NCBI GenBank assembly: GCA_013400155.1
Contig: VXBM01000130.1
Span: 115,556-179,555 of the forward strand
Length of the DNA: 64,000 nucleotides
Origin: Helopsaltes ochotensis
Taxonomy: Eukaryota; Chordata; Aves; Passeriformes; Locustellidae
Reading direction: 5' to 3'
Shown: positions 1 through 11,270 of the stretch, in pieces
How the letters are laid out: each line of letters begins with the position of its first letter
Numbering within the stretch: the stretch's first letter is position 1
Notes under the pieces: model-generated
What the model was told of the DNA's origin: nothing
Database searches by the model: none
What the model saw: the letters and a program-made list of their open reading frames with translations, nothing else
Made by a program: the position numbers and the translations under genes

Positions 1-784
1 GATTTTTATAATTTTGTACAGACATATTATTATTTAGTACAATGAGGTCACTTATGTATTTAAGATTAGATATTTGACTAGAAACATGCTGGATTGAGAT
101 GTGGACCTCTCTTGAGGGCAAGTAGTGGTTTCTTTCTTGCCACAAAAAGAACTCTTTTTCCCTACCACTAAAGTAATTATTAAAGAAATCTTGCTGTGAC
201 TGCTATTATGTATTCTAATCATTGTGAATGCGTTAGGAATTGACAACAGCAAGTCCTGCACTAGAAATGGTCCCCATACTGAGTAACCATGCTGCTAGCT
301 AAAATGGTTTAATCTTCCCCCAAAGAGTTTTTTTGTCTAACATTCTTATTGTTGCTTAGTTCATGAATGGGATGCAGAGGTCACTTACAGTTTTATGGTT
401 GATAATATGCCCCTCTCTGGGACATAATTGACATCACTGCAGTTTCAAGCCAAGGAGGAAAAAGCTTTTATCCATTTTAAGTGATTATTTCATGAGCATT
501 TTTAAATCAATCTTCAAAGATTATACAAATAATAAAGGAAACCAGGAAGCTTGTGACAACAAATTTAAGCTCTAGTGAAAAGAAATATTCTGTATAGATA
601 AATAAAGGGCTATTAGGGCTCATTTTTTAGGTTACTCAGCGAATCAAAGCCTTGTTTATTTAGAAAAGAGTCTTTTTCTAAACTCATTTGAACTTGTCAG
701 AAGACTCGCAAAACTATTACTGCTGTGCGTGTAGTCCATGCACACTTAGCCTGTTAACACAGATGGGAGAATAACTATACAAGA
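1..784. other. Unannotated AT-rich DNA
   Basis: I see no coding exon, RNA gene or recognisable repeat. All open stretches are short and lack domain-like composition. The segment ends where the first clear CR1 fragment begins. Confidence 0.6.
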
Positions 785-1269
785 GAACGATTCGCAGTTC
801 CTCGGCACTAGTGAGACATGAAGATACTGAAGAGAATCCAGAAAAGGGCTGATGGTTATGGGGCCTGGAGTATCTCTCCTGTGAGTGAAGGCTGAGGGAG
901 GTGGTGCTGTTCAGCCTGGGAGAGGGAAGGCTCAGGGTAGCATCTCATCAGTGTATATAAACAACTGAATGGAAGATCAAAGAGGATGGAGCAAGGGCCT
1001 TCTGTTAGGCTCACTTTCAGGACAGAAGGAAAAAAAAAAAATGGGCACAAAGAGAAAACACAGCAGGCTCCATCTGAACTTCAGGAAACACTGTTATTTT
1101 TAACCTGTGAGCACTGGCACCAGTTTCCCTGGGAGGTTGTGGAGTCTTCCTCCTTGGGGATATAGCACTGTTGGTTTTGGTCAAATGGCTTTAAATAGTC
1201 CTGCTTGAGAAGGGCTGTTGGACCTGCTTATCTCCAAAGGTCTCTTCCAACCTTACTTGTTCTGTGATA
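785..1269 (+). repeat. CR1 LINE 3' fragment
   Basis: This is a 5'-truncated copy of the avian CR1 non-LTR retrotransposon, reading forward. The order of recognisable CR1 segments is a short ORF2-end piece (GATTCGCAGTTCCTC near 790), AATCCAGAAAAGGGCTGATG (834 on), the GGCTGAGGGAGGTG block near 890, CAGCCTGGGAGAGGGAAGG (914 on), and the 3' UTR ending in GGTCTCTTCCAACCTTACTT and TCTGTGAT. A 12-A run near 1029 and several indels show decay. The reverse-strand open frame at 856-1050 is a by-product of the repeat. CR1 copies are normally 5'-truncated and end in an 8-bp tail repeat, which this copy still shows. Identity as CR1 is strong; the subfamily is not assigned. Confidence 0.93.
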
Positions 1270-1821
1270 AAGACACACATTAAATGAAACTCAGGAGTGA
1301 GATCATGTTTTTTTCAGGGGGACTCTAGTATACTGCTCTTTCATGGCTTTTACCCTTAAGTATCAATGACAGCTCAAAGTAAATTCTGTTGTCATTTTAT
1401 ACCACCAGATTTGAAAGCAGTATTTGGCCCACACAGATTTAAAATCAATTTTAAGCTGCATTATTTTATATTACTAGGCATCCAAATACAGAATATTCAA
1501 CCATAAGGCCTCAGATGTTTTTGGAGTTTAAAACACTTAGGATAGTTGACTACCAAACAAGCTGCATCTCCTGAATGGGAATAAATAGTTAATAATAAAT
1601 AATAATAGTTAATAGTTAATAATAGTTAATAATAAATAATCAGATTTCTCAAACTGATTTCAACAGCACTACATTAATACAAGTGAAGGAAGAATTTGGC
1701 CCACAGAGAGAGCTGTAGCACAGATGAATGCATTTAATAGATTTTTCAAAGGCTTATACTGGTGCGACAGCTTGTCTTTATTTAATTTTAACTCTCTAAA
1801 TTTAAAGAGCAATTTAAACCA
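1270..1821. other. Unannotated AT-rich DNA with a short TAA-type repeat
   Basis: Apart from the tandem A/T tract at 1581-1640, I see no gene or identifiable repeat in this stretch. Confidence 0.55.
1581..1640. repeat. Low-complexity AATAGTTAATAATA tandem tract
   Basis: About 60 bp are built almost entirely from AATAGTT, AATAAT and AATAAATAAT units with slippage-like variation. It is a simple repeat with no sign of coding. Confidence 0.85.
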
Positions 1822-1978
1822 GAATGATAGAAGCTAGAGGGGAAAGATACCTATTAGATCATTGAGTTAATCTCCTGCCACTGCACAAATGTTCTTTAAT
1901 GTGCATTTTCAAGTATTTTGTCCAGAATTGTTCTTAAAGTCAAAAACAACAGGGTTTCCACTCCTTAGAGAGGATTAG
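1822..1978 (-). repeat. Old CR1/L3-like LINE 3' tail, reverse orientation
   Basis: Reading forward, the segment follows the layout of a reversed amniote CR1/L3 3' end. AAGATACCTATTAGATCATT resembles the 'gacctagaggtcatctagtc' element, then comes an ATCTCCTGCCACTGCA block, then TTTTGTCCAGAATTGTTCTT, then AACAACAGGGTTTCCACTCC. This is an ancient, diverged copy with no tail repeat left. The assignment is from memory of consensus layout and the family level (CR1 versus L3) is open. Confidence 0.55.
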
Positions 1979-4149
1979 GATTTTCTGGCCCTCAGGATAT
2001 TTCTTAGACATAGTCTTTCTTTTCCTTTTCGTACTTTAATTGATGTAGGTCTGATGTTTTACAAAAACAGTAGGAAGTTTAATAAAGGACCTTTATTGCC
2101 TGCTTTTTGCTGACAACCTACAAGGAAATGGGAACTACATCTTTAGGAGCAGTGCAGCTTTTTCTGATCCAGCAGAGCTGCAGCAAAAGTTCAGTCCCAC
2201 CCTCTCAGACACTCAGCATAACCTGCTCTTTCTTATGCCCAATACAAAGTTTTACCTTCTGGCTTTGTGGTTTATTCTATTTTTTTTTTTTTTTTTATTT
2301 TTGGCTCTGTTACTTCAAAAAGCTCTTTTAGCTTATCTCTTTCGTTCACAGACAGAAATGAAATGTTCATTTTCTTTCTTACTGTTTAGTAAAAATGTCA
2401 AACCTAATAGTGAAGATGTCTGTCCTATCTATTCCATAGACATCCCTGAGCTTTTTCTTTACTTCTTCTCACACAAATAATTTTGTTCATGTACTGTCAG
2501 TTTTCTTTCCCTAAAGTCTTAGATATTTTCTGACTGATAGTTGTTGAATTTTTTCTTTCTTTTCTGCTGTTTCTCTGAGGTAAAATGCTCATTATCTGGC
2601 CATTATCTTTCAGGATTTTCTTTTTTTCTCTGTTTTTTCCCTAGCCCCTTGAATCCCTTTATTTCTCATTTCAAACTACTCACTCCTATCTCCAACTAAA
2701 CCTTGCCAAATTAGTTTCTTTCTTCTAGATTTTGTTTGGGCCTAATGGCTGCTGGAGATGCTGAGGAACTAGGGTGTTGTGTGGTGGAGATACTAATATT
2801 AAACATATTGAAGCTTTTTTATTTCATGGGATATTCTTAAATGGTGGTTAGATCCAAGTAACAGATTAAAACCATACGGTGAACAGGGAAGAATTTGGTT
2901 CTAGACCCAACACAAAAGATTATGATACAAAAATAAAACAATATCCAGGGAACTAATTGAACTTTATACATATTTAGTAGAGAAACAGTGTCCTACTGCT
3001 AAATTAGGACTTGTGTTGGTACTGAAGATTGCTATTAGAAGACTGGCCATTAACATTGGAACAACTTGAAGAGGAAGAGCTGCCTGGCTACAGGGTCTTC
3101 AATGCCGTAGAAACTGAAGAGCTCACATGGTATTTGGGCAGACTAACAAATGCTATCTGGACCTTAAATGTTTAAGATGATAACTGTTGGACCATTGTAT
3201 TAGAAGGCATCCATTTAATGTGTGGCCTTTTCCGTAAGAGCTTGGTGTTCTTCATTGGTTAACTTTGGTGACTGGCTGCCAATTGCTTTTTCTTTTTTAG
3301 AATTGCTATAAACAGTCTAGAAACCTGGCATTGGGTTTGGGGGACTGTGTGATGCACGGGAGAGCAAGTAATCTAAAAATTGATGCTGCTGTGCCACATT
3401 TCTTACTGTGATGTATAAATTTGTTTCTGTATCTATATTTAGTAAATATTAAGACCATGATGATGCAAAAAAAATCTGAGCAGAGCTGGTGAGATAAGTA
3501 CTCTAATGAAAAGGAACATGGAATGAAGAAAGTTGATGGGTGAAATAAGAACCCAAGAATTATGGTACAAAAAATTCAGAATGTATTGATGGATGGATAT
3601 GTCCAAAACTTGATTGACTGTTTTGAAGAAGGCCTTTAGTGTTGAATCTGAGGAAGAGGCTTTATTCTGAAAAGTTTAAAATACGTTGTATATCTTGTTC
3701 ATATGGAGTATTGATCCCTGGTGTTGATGCAGAGTGGCTTGTCCCAATTTGTCCCAAATTACTTTGCTTCATGTTTACTCCTCCCTCAAGTTCATGTGTA
3801 AAAATAGTCATTTTTTGGACATCAATTTTTTTTTTCTGAAGGCATTGACTTCATTACTATTAACTAAATTAGATAAAATACAAATAGATAACTATGGGTT
3901 TTTTTAAACACCTAAGTAATTTTAAATGTTCTTATGATCAACTATTGCAGGAATAAACCAAGGCATTAAAGTTTCACAACAGCAGTATACAATTGAAAAG
4001 GAAAATAAAATTAATTACTTTACATGACATAAGAAAGGTTCTAACCTGATCTGAGAACATGAATAGACAGACTGATAGAGACATGACTAGAAATGCATTA
4101 GGGAAGAACTGATTAAATCTGGAAAGACTCAGTTACTATGCAAAACTCA
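1979..4149. other. Unannotated AT-rich DNA
   Basis: A 17-T run lies at 2280-2296, and 2500-2720 is pyrimidine-rich (TTTCTTTTCT type). I found no exon-like frame, RNA gene or classifiable repeat. The open frames at 2107-2331 and 2235-2480 are built on the T-run and pyrimidine-rich DNA and look like chance. Confidence 0.55.
2280..2296. repeat. Poly(T) tract
   Basis: Seventeen consecutive T residues, then ATTTTTGG. It sits inside pyrimidine-rich DNA and has no recognisable retroposed copy attached on either strand. Confidence 0.9.
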
Positions 4150-4640
4150 GTTCTAAGGGTGTCAAGGCCCTGAGTGCACCCATAAGCTCTAATTGTCTTG
4201 ACCGGTTGTAGTGCACCAATTTATCCTCTGCCTTTTGGTCCAGAAGCTTTGTTTAATCTCAGGTTGTGTCCCTAGTTCTTGTCTGAACTATGAAACTTGT
4301 ATCCCTGTGCCAATCCTCTGGCTTCTGCTGTTTTTGTTGGATGTACAATTTAACCTCAACCCTGACTGTGCCTGATGATCACTGGGCTGGGCTTGTTGCT
4401 GCCACCAGTCCTGCTGGTCCTGTGGAACTGCATCCTTGTTGAAGTCCCTACCCCTGTCTGTGCCAAGGCCACCTGTAGCTCACCCTCCAATTTGTTGGAG
4501 TCTTGGCCTTGATATTCCATGACAGCCAGTGGTCACTTCCCTGCAGTTGATGGCTGGTGCAATGCAGGATGTGATTATCTCTGTTGTTGAAAGGGTTGTG
4601 TGAATGGTTTGAACCCAGCTTGTTGCCTACCATAAACTTT
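4150..4640. repeat. GC-richer block, probable unassigned dispersed repeat
   Basis: This half-kilobase is clearly richer in G and C than its flanks and has mobile-element texture: GTGTCAAGGCCCTGAGTGCA at the left, GTCCAGAAGCTTTGTTTAAT in the middle, then CTGCCACCAGTCCTGCTGGT and CAATTTGTTGGAGTCTTGGC. It abuts a reversed CR1 fragment. It contains no long open frame; the reverse frame at 4448-4633 is 61 codons and unremarkable. It could be an LTR or a non-autonomous element. I cannot place the ends or the family. Confidence 0.4.
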
Positions 4641-4644
4641 CAGA

Positions 4645-4965
4645 TTATGCTGTACAAAGCCACTTTTCTAACTATGTGGGTCTCAGCCTGTACAACTGTA
4701 AGGGTTTATATCATCACAGATGCAAGGCTTTTCATTTGCCTTTGTTGAACTTCATGAGAGTCCTTTTTATACACAGTCCACTTTTTTATCCATACAGCAT
4801 CTTTCTAGAGTGGATGTATCTACCCAGCCTGATGTCATTTACAAACACAGGATGCTTTTTGCTGTGCTATCCAGGCTATCAATTAAGATTTTAAACAGTA
4901 TCAGATCCAATATGAAAACTTGAGGAACATCATTTATTGCTAGCTATTAGAATTCATTTGCAACT
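4645..4965 (-). repeat. CR1 LINE ORF2-end fragment, reverse orientation, cut by the gap
   Basis: Read forward this is the reverse complement of the end of the CR1 reverse-transcriptase ORF. TGTGGGTCTCAGCCTGTACA (4675 on) is followed by CATTTGCCTTTGTTGAACTT, corresponding to the 'aagttcaacaaaggcaagtgc' part of CR1. Then come a region for the 'gatgacaccaaactgggagg' block (CTGATGTCATTTACAAACAC) and AAGATTTTAAACAGTATCAG, the complement of 'tactgtttaacatcttt'. Many substitutions and small deletions make it non-coding. It runs directly into the run of Ns, so its 5' side may lie inside the gap. Confidence 0.85.
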
Positions 4966-5540
4966 NNNNNNNNNNNNNNNNNNNNNNNNNNNNNNNNNNN
5001 NNNNNNNNNNNNNNNNNNNNNNNNNNNNNNNNNNNNNNNNNNNNNNNNNNNNNNNNNNNNNNNNNNNNNNNNNNNNNNNNNNNNNNNNNNNNNNNNNNNN
5101 NNNNNNNNNNNNNNNNNNNNNNNNNNNNNNNNNNNNNNNNNNNNNNNNNNNNNNNNNNNNNNNNNNNNNNNNNNNNNNNNNNNNNNNNNNNNNNNNNNNN
5201 NNNNNNNNNNNNNNNNNNNNNNNNNNNNNNNNNNNNNNNNNNNNNNNNNNNNNNNNNNNNNNNNNNNNNNNNNNNNNNNNNNNNNNNNNNNNNNNNNNNN
5301 NNNNNNNNNNNNNNNNNNNNNNNNNNNNNNNNNNNNNNNNNNNNNNNNNNNNNNNNNNNNNNNNNNNNNNNNNNNNNNNNNNNNNNNNNNNNNNNNNNNN
5401 NNNNNNNNNNNNNNNNNNNNNNNNNNNNNNNNNNNNNNNNNNNNNNNNNNNNNNNNNNNNNNNNNNNNNNNNNNNNNNNNNNNNNNNNNNNNNNNNNNNN
5501 NNNNNNNNNNNNNNNNNNNNNNNNNNNNNNNNNNNNNNNN
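4966..5540. other. Assembly gap (575 Ns)
   Basis: An uninterrupted run of N. The size is not a round default value, so it may be an estimate from read-pair or scaffold alignment. Nothing can be said about its content except that a reversed CR1 enters it from the left and ordinary AT-rich DNA leaves it on the right. Confidence 0.99.
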
Positions 5541-8500
5541 TATTTCATACAGTTGCTTCAAATCCTTATTATTCTAAATGGCATTGTTCTCCAGCATGGC
5601 CAGAATTACCAGGTGCCTGAATAGATGAATAGTTGAATAGATGCCTTAATAAGAGGCACAGAGGTGCTGCAAACTGCTACTCTCAACTGAAAGGGAATAC
5701 ACCCTTGCCTCTTTCACAATCATTTCCTTTAAAAGCCTGTCATGCACTTTAAAGGAAGCCCAGGAAATATTACTACTGACTTGTGAGTTGTTGTATCTGT
5801 CATTTATCAGTTATCTCTTACAACCAGCTCAGCAGAGATGGTATATGAAAGTAGGTACAAGAAAATTCTACGTCTTCGTTTGCTTCATTTGATAGCACAA
5901 CCTGATCCCTACTCAGGTAGTCCAGAGAGGTTCAAGCAGGTTCCAACCAGTTGTTCCTTGAGGACCATACATGAAATGTAAACCTGAATTTCTGAAGATA
6001 GACAGGGAGACTCCTGGCAAAAATAGTATTTAAAATAATGTTAAGTAACAGTATATATTACTTATAGATGAAAATAGTTTCGTAGACTCTGCCCAAAGGG
6101 GCATCCAAAGGGGATATTTCAAAATACTTTGGACCATTGAATCAGGATGGCTCATTTCTGTGAGCTTTTGAGTCCTTGTAGTTTTGGGTCATTTCCCATT
6201 GTGGGTTTCAAATTCTGTTTGAATTTCAGCTAGGCTCAAGCAAAAACCTTCATGGCCAGACATCTGATTTTTGTGGCTTGGATCAGTTTCCACTTGCTGA
6301 ATAAACTTTATGTGATTGGCAGTCTAGCAAGTACTTTATTTTATGAAATGCATGGAGTAGCAAAACTAGTATGAGTTTTTGTTCTGTAACTGACATGTTG
6401 AAGAAGTTGTTTGGAAGATTCAGGAGAAAGGAAATTCTTCAAGTAATGAAAAAAAAGTAAAGAATATTTGCATTTGAATAATATCCAATTTACTATTTAC
6501 CTCCTGTCACATTGGGGTTTTTTTGTTGATTTTCCTCTGAAGTGCTATGTATTCAATATAAACAAATGCAGAGAGGAAACAGAATGCTACTATTTTTGAT
6601 GTGGTTGTCTGTTCTTGTATTTGTGCAGACCCAAGATGTGAAAAACTGTTGGTCTGCTACCTTTCAGAATGTTTTTTGGTTATTAAAAATGTCCTATGTA
6701 ATTTCAACAAAAGCATATAACAGTTATCTTTGTAACCATCATTTCTAAGAAGGATTGGTGGATGAAGTGACTTGAAGCATGAGTGCATATCTAAGTGGTT
6801 GCAAGTTAAATACAAGTAAAATTTTAGTCATGTAAACAATGAATTTGATTAACCAGAGAAAATACTGAAGTTACTATGGAGGGAACTGTCCTTCAAGGAA
6901 CAGATGTGTAGACGTATATAAAGCAAATGGTATTTAAAAATTGAATATATTTTATTAATTTATCTTTTTCGTTTTAAAACTAATGAAGCTACATGATTTT
7001 TCCTTTTTGCATTTATCCACATCTATAATGTAATTTGCTGGTTTAGTTATCAGGTCACAGAGACTTCTGTAGTTTTTTTTGTGGTTTTGAGTTTTTCAGG
7101 ATTCAAACAGATAATAAAAACTAGTTAAAACTAAAACCTTCACAGTTTTATGAACCGGCACAAATTCATAGAAAAGTGTAAAAAAAAAAAAAAAAAGTCT
7201 TGATTGAGATGATTCAGGAGTTTTGATTGAAACATTCATGTAAGTGCTTTTTTGGACGTGTTGCCAGGGCACTTGGTTGTTCTTTCACTCGTGACTCTCC
7301 AGTGAAGCAGATCTCTCAAACTGTTGACACAAATGCTTGCTCCAGTTTGTGGTTACTTGAGCTGATACAGGAATAGTATAGTCTGCATTTCAATCATTGG
7401 GAAGTTTGGGGAGAATTCAAAGCAGATATAGGATTTGACGTTTGTTGTTTAGCTCACCTCACATCCCAAGAACTCCAGAGAACCCTTGATGGATGGGCTC
7501 ACCTTCCTGCCTATTGACACAATCCACATGAGCTGCAGAACAGCTCAATGTCTCCTCATCTGAGAGGAAGTGTAGCTTTTAGTTACGTTTCAGTGATTTT
7601 TATTTTATTCATCTATGATATAATTTTTATAGCCATATGGCATAACATAGACTGAGTATTAACTATCTTTCATTTAAACAGTTAAGAAGCATGTAAAAAT
7701 CTGTCTGCTTCACTAGAATTAAGTGCAAAAACATGGCAAATTAGTGTTCCTTAAAAAAATTATTCTAAAAAACAAGTATTATTTAAAAATATTTGAGGTG
7801 TAACTGCCATTTTCTTGTTAAAGAGCTTGAACAAAGAGCTTGAGTAGAAGCTTTAAAAATTCAATCTCTGACACCTTAAAAAGCAACAGAGGAAACTCTT
7901 GAACAGCTGTCAAAAAAACCCCAGAGGTGTATTCCATTCCAAGTATGACTGGATGGTTTTAGAGAGATGAGAGTTGAGATTATGTGCATGTATCTTCTAT
8001 ACAGAGAAGATTTTCCTTCATTTAAAAATTCTTTACCAACCTCTTTACAACTTTTTTTTAATTAGTAACTGATAAGATATTTTCCATTACTCTGCAAGAG
8101 CTGACAGATTCCTTTCTGTGAATGTGGATATATCTGCTTCCATCTGATTTCGCTTCATCTTAGCTGTGCTACTTTTCCTGCAGTATTCTAAACTGTGATT
8201 TATAAAAAATTAAAGTCTACCAGAATTTTAATAATAACCTCATTGAAATTCTCTACAACATAGCAAAAATTATTTAATCAAAAATCCTGCTTTAAGAAGC
8301 GGAGTAGTTTTCAATAATAGGCACTAAATTGTACAAAATACTCAAAGTAAAATGCATGGAAATGCAAATCACAATAACAGATTTTCTCCTCTAAGAAGCA
8401 CATTTGTATATGTTTACTTTAAATGCCCTTATAAATCTCTTTCTCTTCTAACAACAGTTTCTGCTTGTCCAAGGAAAGAGAAAAACACTTTTTTTTGCAT

Positions 8501-10504
8501 TTTAAAATACGTTTTCATCATTACCTTAATCTGCAGCATTTTACTGCAAAATTACTTGTTTCATGGTTGTTTTTTGCTTTGGCAAAGTCAGATATTAGAT
8601 CCCTGGCTACTGAAAATCTCTGGCAAAAACCGTTTAAACTTATTTCAGATATGACATTTCTAAAAGAACCCTTCAGCTTTGTCATTTCCACAGTAGTCAT
8701 TAAACTAATCTATAAGGCTCATAGGTGAGATCACTGTGCCAGTACATCCAAGATAGCAGCAGTGATGAATTGTTCATTCATTATTAAAAAAATTTGCAAG
8801 TTAGCATTGGATAAATGCAAATCCTTAACAAAAAAATTCATGTTTAAAACTTTCTTCTTTTCCTATTCTGAAAAATATGATTTTTTTTCTTGCTAATATG
8901 TAGCATAATTATTGTTGGAATTAACACAATTTTAACAGGACATAATATTCCTAAACCATCTTGAAATTAATATGGATATGGTGGTGTGGATGCTATGAAA
9001 TATTCAGCATGTGACAAGAAATACTTTGAAAGGTAGATATGTTCTGGCACTCCAGTAATTGGGTTCATGAATTGCTTTCAGTAGGAATATTAAAGTTGCT
9101 TTTCCACTTTCCAACTAATTTCACTAGTGCTCATGAGGAAAAAACCAGTAATTTTTAAAGATAGTTTAAGAAAATGAATCTGCTCACACAGTTGAAATAC
9201 TGAATACTGACCTTTTTCCTGCCAATGTTCCAGGTATTTAGTAACACATGCAACTTTTACAGTTAATCTAACAATGGAAGCAATCCTCAGAGGTATACTA
9301 CCAATATTTTCCAAGTGAAATCCCCCAACAATGCTTGTCTTCAGTTATGTTAAACCCTTGTAACAGGAAATTGAGGACTTATTGTCAGGGAATTAGAAAA
9401 GTTTAAAATGAAATTATGTCCTTTCTTTTTCTCCAGCAAATTGAAATATCTCTAGATAATCTGAGAGAATAGCACCATTTGGTAATGAATGTCTGTTAAA
9501 TGGATCCTCTCTAAGTATTCCTGTTTCTTTTTGAGGCAATTGATGTCAATTTCTCATTTGTTAAAGATGAGACACTACTAGAGACTGAAGTATCAAAAGC
9601 AGTGTATTTAAATTTCAAGCTTAAAAACTGGTAACAAACTACAAGTTAAACATCAGGACACACCAAAAAGCTCAGAAAGAACATAGTGAAGGTGGTTGAA
9701 ATCCTATAAAATAAACAAACAAATAATCAAAACCTCCCAAATTCAGTTATTCATTACAATGAGGTTCTATAACAGAAAATATTTAGCTATCTTTATGAGA
9801 GGAGCAAATGCAATCCCAGAACTGACTGATCTTCAGTATATGCTTCAGTTGAAGTATCAATGAATATTAAAATTATTAAACACTCAAATACTTAATGGAT
9901 GATAATTTTACAAGGAGATTGACCTTCATAAGAAGAAAACACAGGCCTCTAATATAGTATAATTCCTTAAGAATGTAAATGAAATGGCGAGTGAAAGAGA
10001 TATGTAGACATGTTTGTCTCAAAAAACCTTTTGTAGTCTTTCACAAGAAGTCATAAAAGTTTATCAGTCTTAAGGGGACAGCTAGTTTTGTTTCACAGGT
10101 CAAAAGCAGGATGAGACCTGGAAAACAAAGAGCCTGAATAATTCCTCAGTTTTGGAAAGTGTAACGTAGTGATATGTTTGAGTATTGAAAGAGAACACCC
10201 TGGTTTGAAGGACTGTTTGCAATAATGATCTGGAAAAGACATTAAATGAGCTAATTTTTGATTATGTATAATAGAACTAAAAAAAATTGAGAAGTACCAG
10301 GAGGATTTAGCAGAATGAAGTCACCAATGTGATCACAGATATAATGTAAAGCTGGTCATTGTAGAATAATACTGACAGTGGCACTGGCAATTTTCTAAGT
10401 GTTCTTGAGTATCACTGGATCTATAATTCAGATTGCTCATTAAAGAAAAGAAGATGCTGATAGGTATTTCTAAGTCATAGCTCCCTGCCATCTCCCCAAA
10501 GAAC
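5541..10504. other. Unannotated AT-rich DNA
   Basis: Nearly 5 kb in which I can support no gene, RNA or classified repeat. The only marked feature is a 17-A run at 7180-7196. The open frames at 8352-8654 (100 codons) and 8465-8728 overlap in different frames, have no recognisable domain, and fit chance expectation. Confidence 0.55.
7180..7196. repeat. Poly(A) tract
   Basis: Seventeen consecutive A residues. The upstream DNA does not look like a reverse-transcribed mRNA, so I treat it as a simple repeat. Confidence 0.9.
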
Positions 10505-10592
10505 AAGAGGAAGTAGAAGTAGAGGAAGAGGAGGGGGAAGAGGAAGAGGAGGAGGTAGAAGAAGAAGAAGGAGATGATGAAGAAGAGGAAAT
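10505..10592. repeat. Polypurine GAA/GAG tract
   Basis: About 88 bp of nearly pure purine on the forward strand (AGGAAGAGGAAGAGGAGG type), with only a few T interruptions. It is a degenerate GAA/GAG microsatellite. The opposite strand gives a Phe/Leu/Ser-rich open frame (10333-10602) that is an artefact of composition. Such tracts can form triplex DNA, but nothing here shows that it does. Confidence 0.9.
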
Positions 10593-10729
10593 TAGTGATC
10601 ACTGTGACAGGAACATTTGGGAAATGGACCTAAATTAGTGTATGATACCACAGAACTGATATTTGATTAGTTCTGATAGCAATGGTCTTTGCTTGATTGT
10701 AATCATCAAGGCAGTCAGTTTTCAGAGCT

Positions 10730-11220
10730 TTCACTCGGATGGCCAGAAGCCAAATCAGGCATCTGCTTTTTCCCCCCCAACATCGTAGATCTGGCCATTT
10801 GAAAGACAGCTGAGTTTCACCGCAGATTGCAGCTCTTGGTATTACTTTGTCAGGGCAGTTCTTTTATGTTGTTTCTCGACTATTATTTTCCGTTGCTGAG
10901 CTTCTGCTTCTTTAACCAACCGCAGTCCTGCCCCAGCCCTCAAGGCTGGCATTCTCCAATGACCCACAACTGACCATTAGTGTAGGAGCCTCCACTTCCA
11001 AGCTGTGCCCACGTTGTACAAGTCTCTGTTATCCTGCAGTTAAAGGGTGTGTCACAACAAGAGACACCTCGTATCAGTTTTGGGCTCACACAGCCAGGTC
11101 TCGTAACAAGCTGATGAGAAACTGCACGTCAGCATTGGCACCTTGTGAGCTCACCTTGTGAGCTGCAAACACGCCAGAGTAGAGCTTCTGACCTCTCAGT
11201 GACTGTTTCTGAACATTTGC
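10730..11220. other. GC-richer, CpG-bearing non-coding block
   Basis: This block stands out from AT-rich flanks and keeps several CpG sites (near 10822, 10877, 10893, 10921, 11013, 11070, 11101, 11128 and 11171). It contains a 13-bp tandem duplication (CACCTTGTGAGCT twice, 11139-11165). I find no LTR signals, CR1 segments or convincing exon. It could be a conserved regulatory element or an unrecognised old repeat. Confidence 0.35.
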
Positions 11221-11226
11221 AAAGGG

Positions 11227-11270
11227 CACACACAGGCGTGCACACACACATGCACACAAACACACACAAA
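11227..11270. repeat. Imperfect CA microsatellite
   Basis: A tract of (CA)n with interruptions (CACACACAGGCGTGCACACA and onward), about 44 bp. Confidence 0.9.

Noticed and set aside
4937..5620. Long open frames on both strands (202-227 codons)
   Set aside because: They consist of Ns in the assembly gap and have no sequence content.
10333..10602. Reverse frame of 89 codons rich in Phe and Leu, membrane-protein-like
   Set aside because: Generated by the polypurine tract read on the opposite strand.
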